Positions 26,201 through 33,829 of a stretch of DNA of 64,000 nt are shown here, piece after piece. The stretch is from NCBI GenBank assembly GCA_024640625.1, contig JAHEER010000012.1, forward strand, positions 1-64,000, in the 5' to 3' direction. A program made the position numbers and the translations under genes. Origin of the DNA: Desulfobulbaceae bacterium. GTDB taxonomy: Bacteria > Desulfobacterota > Desulfobulbia > Desulfobulbales > Desulfocapsaceae. Within the stretch, counting starts at the first letter, position 1; each line of letters begins with the position of its first letter. The notes under the pieces are model-generated. The model made no database searches, was not told where the DNA came from, and was given only the letters and a program-made list of their open reading frames with translations.

Positions 26201-27035
26201 GGAAATTGTGGGTCTCCGCAGTCAGCAGCGGGTGATAGGTGGCGTTCACCTTGGTAAAGGGCGAGGGTTCTCCCGGCTTTGCAGGAGTTATCGTGGTGAT
26301 CCGGTAGCCTTCGATCACACTTGAGTTATCCTTGAAGGCAATTATTGAACCTTTGGGGTTTGCCTTCAGCGTGTCGCTGACCAGCTCCAGCAGCGTCGCT
26401 TTTTCCTTGACCCCGTCGATCACCTGGCAGCCTTTGAAAAAGCCGTGTCTCGAATGTTCTGAATTGGCATTGTTGAGATCCATGATCTCGACGATGGTCG
26501 GGTTCCTGTTCTGCTGATTGACGAAGTAATCGTAGTAAAGATTGCGGTCAAACTCATCCATCGATATTCCCGGGATGTCCTGCAGCCCGTTCGGACCCTT
26601 GGATTTTAAATCGACATCGTAAACCGCCTCGGGCACGACCCCGGTCTCAAAAGTGGTAAGCGGTTCGAAATACTGGCACTCGGTCATTCGATCATGGGAA
26701 CGCTCCACATAGCCTGCCATATCTTCGCCATTAGGCACCAGGTAGCGCCGCGAACGCTCCACCCGCACCACCTTCTGCAAACCGGTTGCCTGACAGATGG
26801 ACACCAGATTGGATGACCAGGCGGTGGCGAAATTGAGGCGGGGACCGACTTCAACTACCCGCTCCCCGTTAAGAGAAGGCTGTTCGCTGACCGTCTCGAG
26901 CAAAAAACCGTCCGCCAGAATCAGACGCAGGCAGTCCAGCTCTTCTCCGCTGAGCTGCTCTGACACGGAAATGTTGAAACAATACTCTCGATCCTCATCG
27001 ACACGGCGATACAAATGCTTTATGGATTGACCCAT
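23235..27035 (-). CDS. purL: Phosphoribosylformylglycinamidine synthase, single-chain
   Basis: This enzyme converts FGAR to FGAM in purine synthesis using ATP and glutamine. The 1266-residue chain combines the PurS-like N-terminal domain, two PurM-like synthetase halves (HSRHGFFKG, TAETHNFPTGVAPF, DGGKDSLSM, SAGHDRSDGG) and a C-terminal glutaminase (nucleophile in LGVCNGCQ, HVDHGEG, PHPERAF). It is therefore the large single-chain type rather than a split PurS/PurQ/PurL. ATG 27035 is chosen because AGAGG lies 6 bases upstream; an ORF reaching 27149 lacks a ribosome site and runs through a hairpin. It is convergent with cyuA. Confidence 0.96.
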   Translation of the reverse strand: MGQSIKHLYRRVDEDREYCFNISVSEQLSGEELDCLRLILADGFLLETVSEQPSLNGERVVEVGPRLNFATAWSSNLVSICQATGLQKVVRVERSRRYLVPNGEDMAGYVERSHDRMTECQYFEPLTTFETGVVPEAVYDVDLKSKGPNGLQDIPGISMDEFDRNLYYDYFVNQQNRNPTIVEIMDLNNANSEHSRHGFFKGCQVIDGVKEKATLLELVSDTLKANPKGSIIAFKDNSSVIEGYRITTITPAKPGEPSPFTKVNATYHPLLTAETHNFPTGVAPFPGAETGTGGRIRDVQGTGRGAYVVAGTAGYCVGNLNIPGYRLDWEKESTQPDNLATPLEIEIEASNGASDYGNKFGEPVIQGFTRSFDMRLENGERWGFLKPIMFTGGVGQIDNSLTEKKAQEKGMLIVQIGGPAYRVGFGGGAASSMLQGENVSDLDFDAVQRGDAEMEQKMNRVIRACNEMGGKSIIDVIHDQGAGGPANVLKELVEESGGSIDIRKIQVGDPTMSVLEIYVAEYQERAGLLIRPENIEQFQEICRREKVNCEVLGEVTGDLRFVVHDSEDGTTPVDIDLQALLGSIPQKTFADAHSNGRTKPVLLPREITVKKALGKIFKLVSVGSKRFLTNKVDRAVTGLIAQQQCCGPLQLTVADSAVIAQSHFGYTGVATAIGEQSIKMLVDPAAGARMAVGEALTNLVSVVVEDLELIKCSANWMWAPKLPGEGVAIRDAVKAMRDSMIEIGIGVDGGKDSLSMATMVGDELVKSPRELVISLYAAVPDIRKKVTPDIKEPGSALIFIELSSGRERLGGSALAQVFSQIGEISPDVEDTQLLRQGFMAIQQLVRDDLISAGHDRSDGGLITTVLEMVFAGNCGLTLDLEGESSVFKTLFCEELGYVVECANTDVDRVIAYLAESGVDALRIGRTTVEPQIRITFNGQQVLDEPMVKLRQLWEETSYQLEKLQADSSCVDQEKEQIYQRSGPHYHLSFAPEMPSLERQAKSDKPKVAILRDEGSNSDREMSSAFYLAGFEVWDISMTDLLDGRATLDEFRGLAAVGGFSYADVPESAKGWAATIRFNEQLRQQFETFYHRPDTFSLGVCNGCQLFGLIGWVPWAGLEAQDQPRFIRNNSGRFESRWVTVKVNKSPAMMLENMDDLVFGIHVDHGEGRLHFPNREIERQILDQSLTPVVYVDDSSEATEIYPFNPNGSPYGIAGLCSPDGRHLAMMPHPERAFLPWQAHWLPEDMKELEASPWLRMFCNAYDWCVR

Positions 27036-27098
27036 AATTCCCTCTTGATTCATATGGTTACGATATATGTGTGAAGTCTCGCCGGCAATGGCAACCAG

Positions 27099-27116
27099 CC
27101 GCTCGCAAACGAGCGG
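27099..27116 (-). promoter_or_regulatory. Hairpin in the purL leader
   Basis: CCGCTCG / CGAGCGG form a perfect 7-bp stem with a 4-base loop, 63 bp upstream of the purL start. It could act as a leader structure or the end of an upstream transcript. It does not resemble a purine riboswitch. Confidence 0.35.
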
Positions 27117-27291
27117 TGGACCATCTTTTTTGGACTCCCAGACTATCACTAAACGGTGAAAATGTCGTCAGTAAATTAGCATCAAACTTGCACGAGCAAG
27201 GAAAAATGAATAGCGTTAGGCAGCATTCCTTGGATCAATTTTACACCTCAACCCTCAGCTGCATGCATGGCGCAGGCCAAATGGTGACACT

Positions 27292-29286
27292 ATGAAAAGG
27301 GATAATCATGCCGCAGAGAGCAGTTCCCTTTTTGATAAACTAGGTGATTCCTATCATTTCAGGATCGACAATCACCACGACCTCAGAAAAGTACTCGAGC
27401 TCGATGAAGCGCTGTGGATCGCCACCACAGCACCGAGCTCGACGCTGAAGGTAGACAAGACCTTTATCAAACTCCTCGACTCCGATCAGGATAGCAGAAT
27501 CCGGGCCGAAGAGGTCAAGGACGGAATACGCTATCTGTTTGAGCATCTCTCCGACCCCACCACCATTCGTGAACACAACACCAGTCTGTCGCTCAGCGCG
27601 GTCAGCGAGACGAGCGCCATTGGCCGACGAATCAGGTCTTCTGCCGAGAAGATTCTGAGACGACTTGGAGAAACTCCGACCACCATAACCCTCAACCAGG
27701 TACGAACCATCAAGGAAGAGGTGTTGAAGGGCGGCCTCGATCAGGCTGGAATCGTGCTCCCCGAAGCGGCCGAAGATGAACGTGTCCGAAGGTTTATCGA
27801 CGATGTGGTCGACACCGTAGTGGGGGCAGACCACCCCTCGGGCCGCCGTGGAGTGGACAAAAATTCTCTTGAGACATTTTGGCACCAGTGCAACACGTAC
27901 CTTACATGGCGCCTGGAAGCAGGGGACATCGAGTCCGAGAAGGCAACAGAAATTCTGGTTCTCGGCGCTTCCACAGAAAAAAATTATACGCTTTTTCACA
28001 AACTCAGAAACAAGCTTTACCAATATTTTCTGCTCTGCGACATCAAGCGGCTCAACCCCGATCTTCTTGACCGAGCCCTGAACAACCCGGAGGTAAACGC
28101 CGCCTACAATCTGATCACTATCGAAGATGCCGAATCATACCTCGGCAGTGCCCCTCTTACCCTGCTCGAAAGTGACGGCAGCCTTGATCTGCAGGGAGAA
28201 ATAAATCCCTATTTCAGCGCCGAATTAAAAGAGTTTTCCGAGCACATCGTCAAACCGCTGCTGGGAGAAACGACCACCAGGCTCGACAAACACGGTTTTG
28301 CAACCCTGCAGCAGCTCTTCAAACCGTATAAAAAGTGGATTGGCCGCAAGCCCGATACGACCGTCCACAAACTCGGCGACCAGAAAGTTAAGAACTATAT
28401 CGACGATCCAGTTTTCAAAACAAGCGTTGAAAAGCTGATCGACAAGAGCCACCAGACGGCGATCATCCTGGAAAACCTCTACGAGGTGGAGCGTCTGATC
28501 CTCTACCAGGCCTATATGCTGCCCCTGGTCAACAGCTTCGTCAGTTTTCCCTACCTTTACGATCCGGCAAAGCGGGCCCTGTTCGAGGAAGGAACGCTGG
28601 TCATGGACGGCAGGCATTTCACCATGGCGGTCAAGGTTGAAGACCGGCAGCGGCACATCGATACCTGCAAAAGTTCCAATATTTTCGTTCTCTATTGCGA
28701 GCTTTTCGGAAAAGATGGGTCCAAACTGCATGAAATAGCCGTTCCGGTAACCGCCGGAAACCGAGGTACATTGCACCTCAACAAATGGGGAATATTCAAC
28801 GATCTGAGCGGCAACGAACTGCATGCCAAGGTGGTGGATATTGTCGAGAATCCGATAAGCGTCAGGGAAGCGGTAATCGATCCCTTCATCCGGGTGAAAA
28901 AAACATTTTTCTCGCGCCTTGAAGAGTTCTCCTCCAAGGCAGAGGAACAATTGTTCATGCAGAAGGACAAGGAAAAGAAGAAAGAAACCAGTGCGGGCAC
29001 CCTGTTCGGCATAGGAGGGGTCGCCGTGGCTGCGCTGGGCTCATCACTGGCTTTTATTACCCAGACGGTTGCGGCGATGAGCCTTAAAACGGTGCTTGCT
29101 GCCGTGCTGGTGATCGCTGCCCTAATTGTCGTGCCCACTGCCGTATCCGCCTATGCCCGTCTCTCCAGGCGGGATCTGAGCACAATACTGGAAGGCTCCG
29201 GCTGGGGATTGAACAGCAGAATGAAACTCACCGCCCAACAGGCGAATCACTTCACCCGCAGACCGGGCCGTCCTGAAGGCCGGTAG
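27292..29286 (+). CDS. Unfamiliar 664-residue protein with an EF-hand loop and two C-terminal membrane helices
   Basis: I cannot assign a function. Near the N-terminus, residues 63-74 (DSDQDSRIRAEE) match a canonical EF-hand calcium loop: Asp at positions 1, 3 and 5, Ile at 8 and Glu at 12. The middle 500 residues are soluble, charged and mostly helical by composition. Two hydrophobic segments (about 570-592 and 597-621) precede a basic tail containing LEGSGWGLNSRMKL (633-646), which looks conserved because it is compact and aromatic/Gly-rich. No signal peptide is seen, so the large domain is probably cytoplasmic. No strong ribosome site precedes the ATG. lemA starts 41 bp downstream on the same strand, suggesting a shared membrane function. 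It is divergent from purL. Confidence 0.75.
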   Translation: MKRDNHAAESSSLFDKLGDSYHFRIDNHHDLRKVLELDEALWIATTAPSSTLKVDKTFIKLLDSDQDSRIRAEEVKDGIRYLFEHLSDPTTIREHNTSLSLSAVSETSAIGRRIRSSAEKILRRLGETPTTITLNQVRTIKEEVLKGGLDQAGIVLPEAAEDERVRRFIDDVVDTVVGADHPSGRRGVDKNSLETFWHQCNTYLTWRLEAGDIESEKATEILVLGASTEKNYTLFHKLRNKLYQYFLLCDIKRLNPDLLDRALNNPEVNAAYNLITIEDAESYLGSAPLTLLESDGSLDLQGEINPYFSAELKEFSEHIVKPLLGETTTRLDKHGFATLQQLFKPYKKWIGRKPDTTVHKLGDQKVKNYIDDPVFKTSVEKLIDKSHQTAIILENLYEVERLILYQAYMLPLVNSFVSFPYLYDPAKRALFEEGTLVMDGRHFTMAVKVEDRQRHIDTCKSSNIFVLYCELFGKDGSKLHEIAVPVTAGNRGTLHLNKWGIFNDLSGNELHAKVVDIVENPISVREAVIDPFIRVKKTFFSRLEEFSSKAEEQLFMQKDKEKKKETSAGTLFGIGGVAVAALGSSLAFITQTVAAMSLKTVLAAVLVIAALIVVPTAVSAYARLSRRDLSTILEGSGWGLNSRMKLTAQQANHFTRRPGRPEGR

Positions 29287-29327
29287 AAAGCTGGAGCATC
29301 GATAACCACAACCAAATAGGAACCGAC

Positions 29328-29903
29328 ATGCGACCTGAATTCATCATCCTGGCTGTCTTTTTCACCATCTTCATCGGTGGCTTTCTGATTGGCACCTACA
29401 ACAAATTCATCAAGTATCAGAACCGTATCGAAGAAGCCTGGAGTTCCATCGACGTGGCTTTGAAGAGACGATTCAACCTAATCCCCAATCTGGTCTCGGC
29501 AATCAAGGGCTACAGTGAGCACGAGAGTGAAATTTTCGAGAACAAGACCAACCAGATGAAGCCTGAAAATTCCGTCGATGAGCGGATGGAAAGCGAGAGT
29601 CAGGTAACCCATTCGCTCAGCAGCTTGCTGGCGGTTGCGGAGGCCTACCCGGACCTCAAGGCCAGCGTCAATTTTCTGGAGCTGCAGAAGAGCCTGGCCG
29701 AGATTGAAACTGACATCCAGAGCGCCCGCAACCGTTACAACGGCTATGTGGCCCGTCTCAACACTCTGGTGGAGTCGTTTCCGGCCAGTCTCATCGCCAT
29801 GAAGTTCGGTTTCCAGAAACAGAGTTATTTTTCTCTTGATCTGGCCACCCAGCGAGAGTTGCCGGAAGTAGAATTCAACGACGACGGTTCCGCCAAATCC
29901 TGA
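29328..29903 (+). CDS. lemA: LemA family protein
   Basis: LemA proteins are membrane-anchored helical-bundle proteins of poorly defined function, often next to other envelope proteins. The 191-residue product has an N-terminal membrane helix (about 5-23) and the family signature RIEEAWSSIDVALKRR (33-48) followed by LIPNLVSAIKGY. The rest is helical with YNGYVARLNTLVESFPASLI, a typical LemA block. An AGGA site lies upstream of the ATG. It is the second gene of a pair with the EF-hand protein at 27292. A GGTCGCCG hairpin lies 32 bp after its stop. Confidence 0.9.
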   Translation: MRPEFIILAVFFTIFIGGFLIGTYNKFIKYQNRIEEAWSSIDVALKRRFNLIPNLVSAIKGYSEHESEIFENKTNQMKPENSVDERMESESQVTHSLSSLLAVAEAYPDLKASVNFLELQKSLAEIETDIQSARNRYNGYVARLNTLVESFPASLIAMKFGFQKQSYFSLDLATQRELPEVEFNDDGSAKS

Positions 29904-29935
29904 TCGCACAAGTGCAGCAGAGCCTTGGCCCAGAC

Positions 29936-29958
29936 GGTCGCCGGTGAGATCGGCGACC
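29936..29958 (+). terminator. Possible terminator hairpin after lemA
   Basis: GGTCGCCG and CGGCGACC form an 8-bp perfect stem with a 7-base loop, 32 bp past the lemA stop. No T-tract follows. The remaining sequence to 30119 holds no supported gene. Confidence 0.4.
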
Positions 29959-30119
29959 AGCTTCCCCGCATCGAGACCGGCCAGGGAAATGTCATCGCAG
30001 TGTGTGGAGGAATGCGTGTCGGGGATCGGCAAAACAACCATTCTGCCGTAAGCCAAACCCCTTTCTGCTGAGCATGACTTTCATCGGGAAAAAGAGATCA
30101 AGACAGAAAGTTGGCACTC

Positions 30120-30704
30120 TCAGGAAAATATTTCATCAACCAGCGACCGCCGAATTTTTTTGACGCTCCTGGCCATGGCTTCAACTACCTGAGAAATACT
30201 TTCGGGATCCCCCTGCAGATGAGGAGCCAGGGCTCGGTTGAACTCATTTTCTGAGCGGCTGAGACGGTTGAGGGCAAGCTGATAACTCGACTTTTTCCGG
30301 TAGGCGTTTTTTACCAGTTCCCCGTAGCTTGAACCAGGTACCCGGATCAGAGCCTGAAAGTGGTCGACCAGGGCCTCGACCCAGAGACAATATTCATCCT
30401 TGACCTGCTCGGGTGCGTCGCTCACCGCCACCAACTCATCAACACCGATCTTCGAGCCTGTATCAGATGCCTGGTGGACTGCCTCAAGGGCCCGCTCCGG
30501 AGTGATCAAAAAGTTTTCCGCAAACTCCTTGAGCCCGTTTCTGTAGCGCTTGAGTTGAAAAAAATAGAAGACGAAAAATACCGGGATGAGGATCATCCAC
30601 AGGGCCAGGACCGGTTTGTCCACTACTTCACCGGCCACATGAGCGGCAAATCGGCGCTCCTGAGCCAGAATGAGGTCCCGGTTCAAATCGAGATCTGCTT
30701 CCAT
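30120..30704 (-). CDS. Hypothetical single-pass membrane protein
   Basis: I do not recognise this 194-residue protein. It has a short acidic N-terminus, one clear membrane helix (about 32-50, rich in Phe/Val/Ile, followed by the positive LKRYRNG) and a long helical soluble domain with conserved-looking charged stretches such as DEYCLWVEALVDHFQAL. The positive residues after the helix suggest the large domain is cytoplasmic. It is the last gene of a minus-strand run with the 113-residue membrane protein (6-bp gap) and the YeiH-like transporter, so an accessory role in that transport unit is possible. GTG 30707 or ATG 30704 could be the start; AAGAGG is close to both. Confidence 0.7.
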   Translation of the reverse strand: MEADLDLNRDLILAQERRFAAHVAGEVVDKPVLALWMILIPVFFVFYFFQLKRYRNGLKEFAENFLITPERALEAVHQASDTGSKIGVDELVAVSDAPEQVKDEYCLWVEALVDHFQALIRVPGSSYGELVKNAYRKKSSYQLALNRLSRSENEFNRALAPHLQGDPESISQVVEAMARSVKKIRRSLVDEIFS

Positions 30705-30710
30705 CACCTC

Positions 30711-31052
30711 TTAGCGGGGAAGCGCTTTCATGCCGAAAAAGAGAATAAGCAGGCAGAGTGCAATGCCCAGAAGAAACGGCAGGGTCAAACCGTAGTGCTC
30801 TGGAGCCATGAGCTGAATTGACTGACTCAGGTATTGCTGACCCTCGTAGGCTCCTTCTATCTCGGTGTAGTAGTAGGCGCCGGCATCGATGTTCTGGTCC
30901 TCGATCACCTGGGCGATCCTGTCCAGTCCCCAGATATGGTGCAGCAGCCAGGGCCCGATCTTTACTGCGAACAGATAGAGAAAGAGGCAGACCGAAACCA
31001 GCACTCCCCAGCCTCTGAACCGCCTTCTCTGTAGTTTTTCGCTGCTCTTCAT
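30711..31052 (-). CDS. Small hypothetical two-helix membrane protein
   Basis: This 113-residue protein has a basic N-terminus, membrane helices at about 14-34 and 88-107, and a 50-residue loop between them, probably periplasmic, with GAYYYTEIEGAYEGQQYL. No family is recognised. An AAGGA ribosome site precedes the ATG. It lies between the transporter gene (51 bp upstream, separated by a strong hairpin) and the 194-residue membrane protein (6 bp downstream). The tight spacing to the latter suggests the two are made together and may act as partners or subunits for the transporter. Confidence 0.7.
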   Translation of the reverse strand: MKSSEKLQRRRFRGWGVLVSVCLFLYLFAVKIGPWLLHHIWGLDRIAQVIEDQNIDAGAYYYTEIEGAYEGQQYLSQSIQLMAPEHYGLTLPFLLGIALCLLILFFGMKALPR

Positions 31053-31065
31053 GATCCTTTTTGTT

Positions 31066-31094
31066 GCCCCGCCCGGGCAGAGCCCGGGCGGGGC
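31066..31094. promoter_or_regulatory. Strong hairpin between transporter and downstream genes
   Basis: GCCCCGCCCGGGC (31066-31078) and GCCCGGGCGGGGC (31082-31094) form a perfect 13-bp stem with a 3-base loop. No T-tract follows on the minus strand, so an mRNA-processing or partial termination role, lowering expression of the two downstream genes, is more likely than full termination. Confidence 0.6.
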
Positions 31095-31102
31095 ATCTCA
31101 GG

Positions 31103-32866
31103 TTAAATCGTTGCGGTCAGTTCCGGAAATACCAGGTAGAACATGATGTAGGCAACGATCAGGGTCAGACAGAGGTTGAACGATTGTCCGAAAACATAGA
31201 GTATCAGAGGCTTGCCGCCGACAAAATGCTCCTTGAGTTCCCGGAAGTTGGTGGCCAGGCCGATACTGACAAAAGAGAGGGCAAAGAACCAGCCCCTGAA
31301 AAGATCCCCCATGCCCTTGACCACGCCCTGGTCGATCATCGCAGGTCCAAGGCCTACAATCTGATTATTGAATGAGGTATAGATCATCGAGAAAATGATC
31401 GAGGCGCCAATAAAGCCCAGGACAAATTTCGGGAAGCGATACCAGATTTCCATGGCTCCGACCTTGCGGCCGGTCTCTTCGACCTCGACCCTGGTGGTGA
31501 AATAGAGCGCCACGCAGAAGGCAATCACCCCGATCAGCACGTTCTGGATCATTTTGATGGTGGCTGCAACATAGAGGGCCTTCTCACCCAGAAATGCACC
31601 TGCTGCCGCAACGGCGCCGGTGGCATCGATGGTGCCGCCCATCCAAGCCCCACCAAGAATAAGCTGCTTGTCCACCGGAAAGGTCGCTTTGATGATGGCC
31701 GGCATGACAATCATCATGATCGAGGTAAAAACCAGCGACAAACCGACCGCCAGGGTCAGCTCCTCCTTCTTGGCCTTACAGGCGGCCGCCGTGGCAATTG
31801 CCGCACTGACACCACAGACGCTCATATCGGAACAGATGGTGGCATTGAGCCTTTTGGACGGCATATGTACGATCTTCTGTCCAAACCAGTAGGTCACCAG
31901 CCAGACGGTGGGGGTCACCACCCAGGCGACAAAAATGCCGGCGGTGCCGATGGTGATGATCTTTTCAAACAGAATCGAGGCGCCAAGCAGTACCAGACCG
32001 GTCTTGATATAGTACTCGGTCTGTACGGCCGGCATCGCCCATTTGGGAGTACCGACTGTATTGGAAATGAGCATGCCGCCGAAGATCGCCCAGAAGGCGT
32101 AACCGACACCGTAGGTTTTCATCGTTGCCTGCGAACTTGCCAGATAGGCCAGCACAGCCACCAGATACACGAAGCTGAAGCCAATCACGAATTCCTTGAA
32201 CGATTTGCCCATGGCCGCCATACCGATGCCGAAGAAAACGGCAAAAAAGATACCGAGCAGAATGAGCCAACCGATCTGGTTGTAGGGGCTCACCTTGGTC
32301 TTGGACTTGGCTTTGCTGGCCGCGAGCCAGGCGTTGCGCCAGTCGGCGATTGAGGCTTTGGCTGCCTCGTTCAGTGCGGCATCGTTGAAGCCGGCTGCCT
32401 CTGCCGTTGCCTCTGCGGCCTGGGCAGCAGCTAGAGTTGTCTCCTCGGTGACCTTGACTTTTTCGTACTTCTCCACTGCCGACGCCTTCTTGGCATCAGC
32501 AGCTTCTTGAGACATGACAAATGCATCCAGCGGGTTCGACTTCCAGCCGTGCGGCTTCGTGGAAAGTTTCTTCAACCACTTGCCGGCCGCAACGCTGTTT
32601 ACTTTAACTCCCGCTCTGGCATCATTAAGCTGGTACCAGCCGATGGTCTTGAACTTATCGGTCTTTTGGGCATCGGCCAGGTACTTGCCTTCGATTTCGG
32701 TAAGTTTTGCATTCATATCGCCGGCATGAGGAAAATAGATAAACACCCCCATCAGCAGAATGAACAAACCGAGCCAGATGGCCCACCAATCCTCCTTTTT
32801 CCACAGCTCCGACCATTCCCATTTGCCAACATCAACAACAACTTGACTTTCAGGTTTTTCTCCCAT
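31103..32866 (-). CDS. Putative sulfate exporter-family transporter (UPF0324/YeiH-like) with N-terminal extension
   Basis: The last 390 residues match the YeiH/UPF0324 membrane family, with segments such as GGMLISNTVGTPKW, CGVSAAIATAAACKAKKEE and GGAWMGGTIDATGAVAAAGAFLG. The family is named for putative sulfate export; the real substrate is unproven. Typical YeiH proteins are about 340-350 residues; this one has 587. The extra N-terminus has one membrane helix (about 28-46) and a 150-residue soluble segment (47-196) rich in Ala, Lys and Glu that looks like a helical hairpin or coiled coil outside the membrane. A strong GGAGG precedes the ATG. Two small membrane proteins follow in the same direction. 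TACTA-type half-sites lie upstream at 32941-32965. Confidence 0.8.
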   Translation of the reverse strand: MGEKPESQVVVDVGKWEWSELWKKEDWWAIWLGLFILLMGVFIYFPHAGDMNAKLTEIEGKYLADAQKTDKFKTIGWYQLNDARAGVKVNSVAAGKWLKKLSTKPHGWKSNPLDAFVMSQEAADAKKASAVEKYEKVKVTEETTLAAAQAAEATAEAAGFNDAALNEAAKASIADWRNAWLAASKAKSKTKVSPYNQIGWLILLGIFFAVFFGIGMAAMGKSFKEFVIGFSFVYLVAVLAYLASSQATMKTYGVGYAFWAIFGGMLISNTVGTPKWAMPAVQTEYYIKTGLVLLGASILFEKIITIGTAGIFVAWVVTPTVWLVTYWFGQKIVHMPSKRLNATICSDMSVCGVSAAIATAAACKAKKEELTLAVGLSLVFTSIMMIVMPAIIKATFPVDKQLILGGAWMGGTIDATGAVAAAGAFLGEKALYVAATIKMIQNVLIGVIAFCVALYFTTRVEVEETGRKVGAMEIWYRFPKFVLGFIGASIIFSMIYTSFNNQIVGLGPAMIDQGVVKGMGDLFRGWFFALSFVSIGLATNFRELKEHFVGGKPLILYVFGQSFNLCLTLIVAYIMFYLVFPELTATI

Positions 32867-32940
32867 GAGAACCTCCTATTTCCTTGATGGTAAAGTTACT
32901 AATCATTCTTCTTCAGGAAGTAATACCCAATAGCAATTAG

Positions 32941-32965
32941 TACTACAATGTAGTAATCGATACTA
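32941..32965. promoter_or_regulatory. Clustered TACTA/TAGTA dyads upstream of the transporter
   Basis: TACTACAATGTAGTA (32941-32955) is a perfect 15-bp palindrome. It shares its right half-site with a second dyad, TAGTA-ATCGA-TACTA (32951-32965). Three half-sites at regular spacing, 75 bp upstream of the transporter start, look like a repressor or activator operator. Confidence 0.5.
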
Positions 32966-33305
32966 CCAGATTTCGATGGAATATCAATGATAAATATAGT
33001 ACGAAACTGGATTTTGGAAAGAGGATGCCACCATTTCCATTTCCCCAATGTTGTTGTGGAGGCCCTTCATGCCTGTGGTGAAAGCCGTTTTCGACCGTCA
33101 CATGGCCGTCCATACTGGGCTCTGAGCATAGGTAATCTATGGGGAACCGGGCGTCTGTGCGTTGAGCGCGGAGGGCCGCCGGATTGCGGACTGCCGATCT
33201 GCAAGGCGATGGACACGGCAGACGCGCCGTAATGTAGATACTTCCTGCCCATCAGCCAAGCGCGGTTCAGAATTACGCCCCGGCCCGATTGTTAGCTAGG
33301 CAGGG

Positions 33306-33329
33306 GGCTCCGATGTGCTGCCCGGAGCC
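33306..33329 (-). terminator. Possible terminator hairpin after the CBS gene
   Basis: GGCTCCG and CGGAGCC form a 7-bp stem with a 10-base loop 6 bp after the CBS-protein stop. There is no T-tract. It may mark the end of the nuo-CBS transcript. Confidence 0.45.
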
Positions 33330-33335
33330 TGACGA

Positions 33336-33776
33336 TCAGGCGGGATATTTTCCCTCGATGTAATCCTTCAGATAGTTGATCTGGACTTCATGCACGGTCA
33401 GCTGAGCCTTGACCGCATCACCGATGGAAACGATACCGGCCAATCTCCCTTCGTCAATGATCGGAATATGCCGAATCCGGTTTTCGGTCATGATGGCCAT
33501 CAAGGTTTCCACCGATTCCTCGGGGTCGGCAATGATGACATTTTCACTCATCACCTCTGCGACCGTCATGGTGGATATGTTTATCGGATCCTTATGTACC
33601 GCCTCCAGCACATCGACCGGGGCGACGATACCCATGATCTTGTCATACTTGTCCACCACTACCAGAGAGCCGACCCGGTTGACCAGAAAATGCGACATCA
33701 CGTCAACCAGCTTGTTATCTTTATGGATGGTGACAACTCTCGTACCTTTATCACCAAGAATGTCTCTGGCTTTCAT
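33336..33776 (-). CDS. CBS-domain protein
   Basis: The 146-residue protein consists of two tandem CBS domains (about 1-60 and 72-130; for example ILGDKGTRVVTIHKD and SENVIIADPEESVETLM). Paired CBS domains bind adenine nucleotides or related ligands and usually regulate a partner. There is no catalytic domain. It lies 53 bp downstream of nuoN on the same strand with an AAAGGAG site, so it could be cotranscribed with complex I and sense nucleotide status; this is inferred from position. Confidence 0.88.
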   Translation of the reverse strand: MKARDILGDKGTRVVTIHKDNKLVDVMSHFLVNRVGSLVVVDKYDKIMGIVAPVDVLEAVHKDPINISTMTVAEVMSENVIIADPEESVETLMAIMTENRIRHIPIIDEGRLAGIVSIGDAVKAQLTVHEVQINYLKDYIEGKYPA

Positions 33777-33829
33777 TGCCTGACTCCTTTATGCAAGCTC
33801 GTGTTGTGTTCAGATCAGCAGGGTCCAGC

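Larger units (their letters stand above)
32867..33335. other. Gene-free region upstream of the YeiH-like transporter
   Basis: No gene is supported. The left part (32867-33010) is AT-rich and contains clustered TACTA/TAGTA dyads. The right part (about 33050-33300) is GC-rich, unlike its flank, and holds only short ORFs on both strands without ribosome sites. A 7-bp inverted pair, GCGTCTG (33151-33157) and CAGACGC (33219-33225), lies in it. It may be a decayed insert, but no family was recognised. A hairpin at 33306-33329 lies just after the CBS gene. Confidence 0.5.

Noticed and set aside
27036-27149. N-terminal extension of PurL to 27149
   Set aside because: The upstream codons have no ribosome site, run through a hairpin, and do not match the PurS-like start. 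ATG 27035 has AGAGG at good spacing.
27036-27291. Purine riboswitch ahead of purL
   Set aside because: Only a simple 7-bp hairpin is present; the three-way junction core of a purine riboswitch is not seen.
29904-30119. A gene between lemA and the minus-strand hypothetical
   Set aside because: Short ORFs on both strands lack ribosome sites and recognisable sequence.
33060-33200. Possible group II intron 3' end upstream of the CBS gene
   Set aside because: No domain V signature or maturase coding sequence could be recognised.
33230-33310. Possible integron attC site (GTTAGCT near 33293)
   Set aside because: The core does not match GTTRRRY and no paired RYYYAAC core or cassette-like structure was found.
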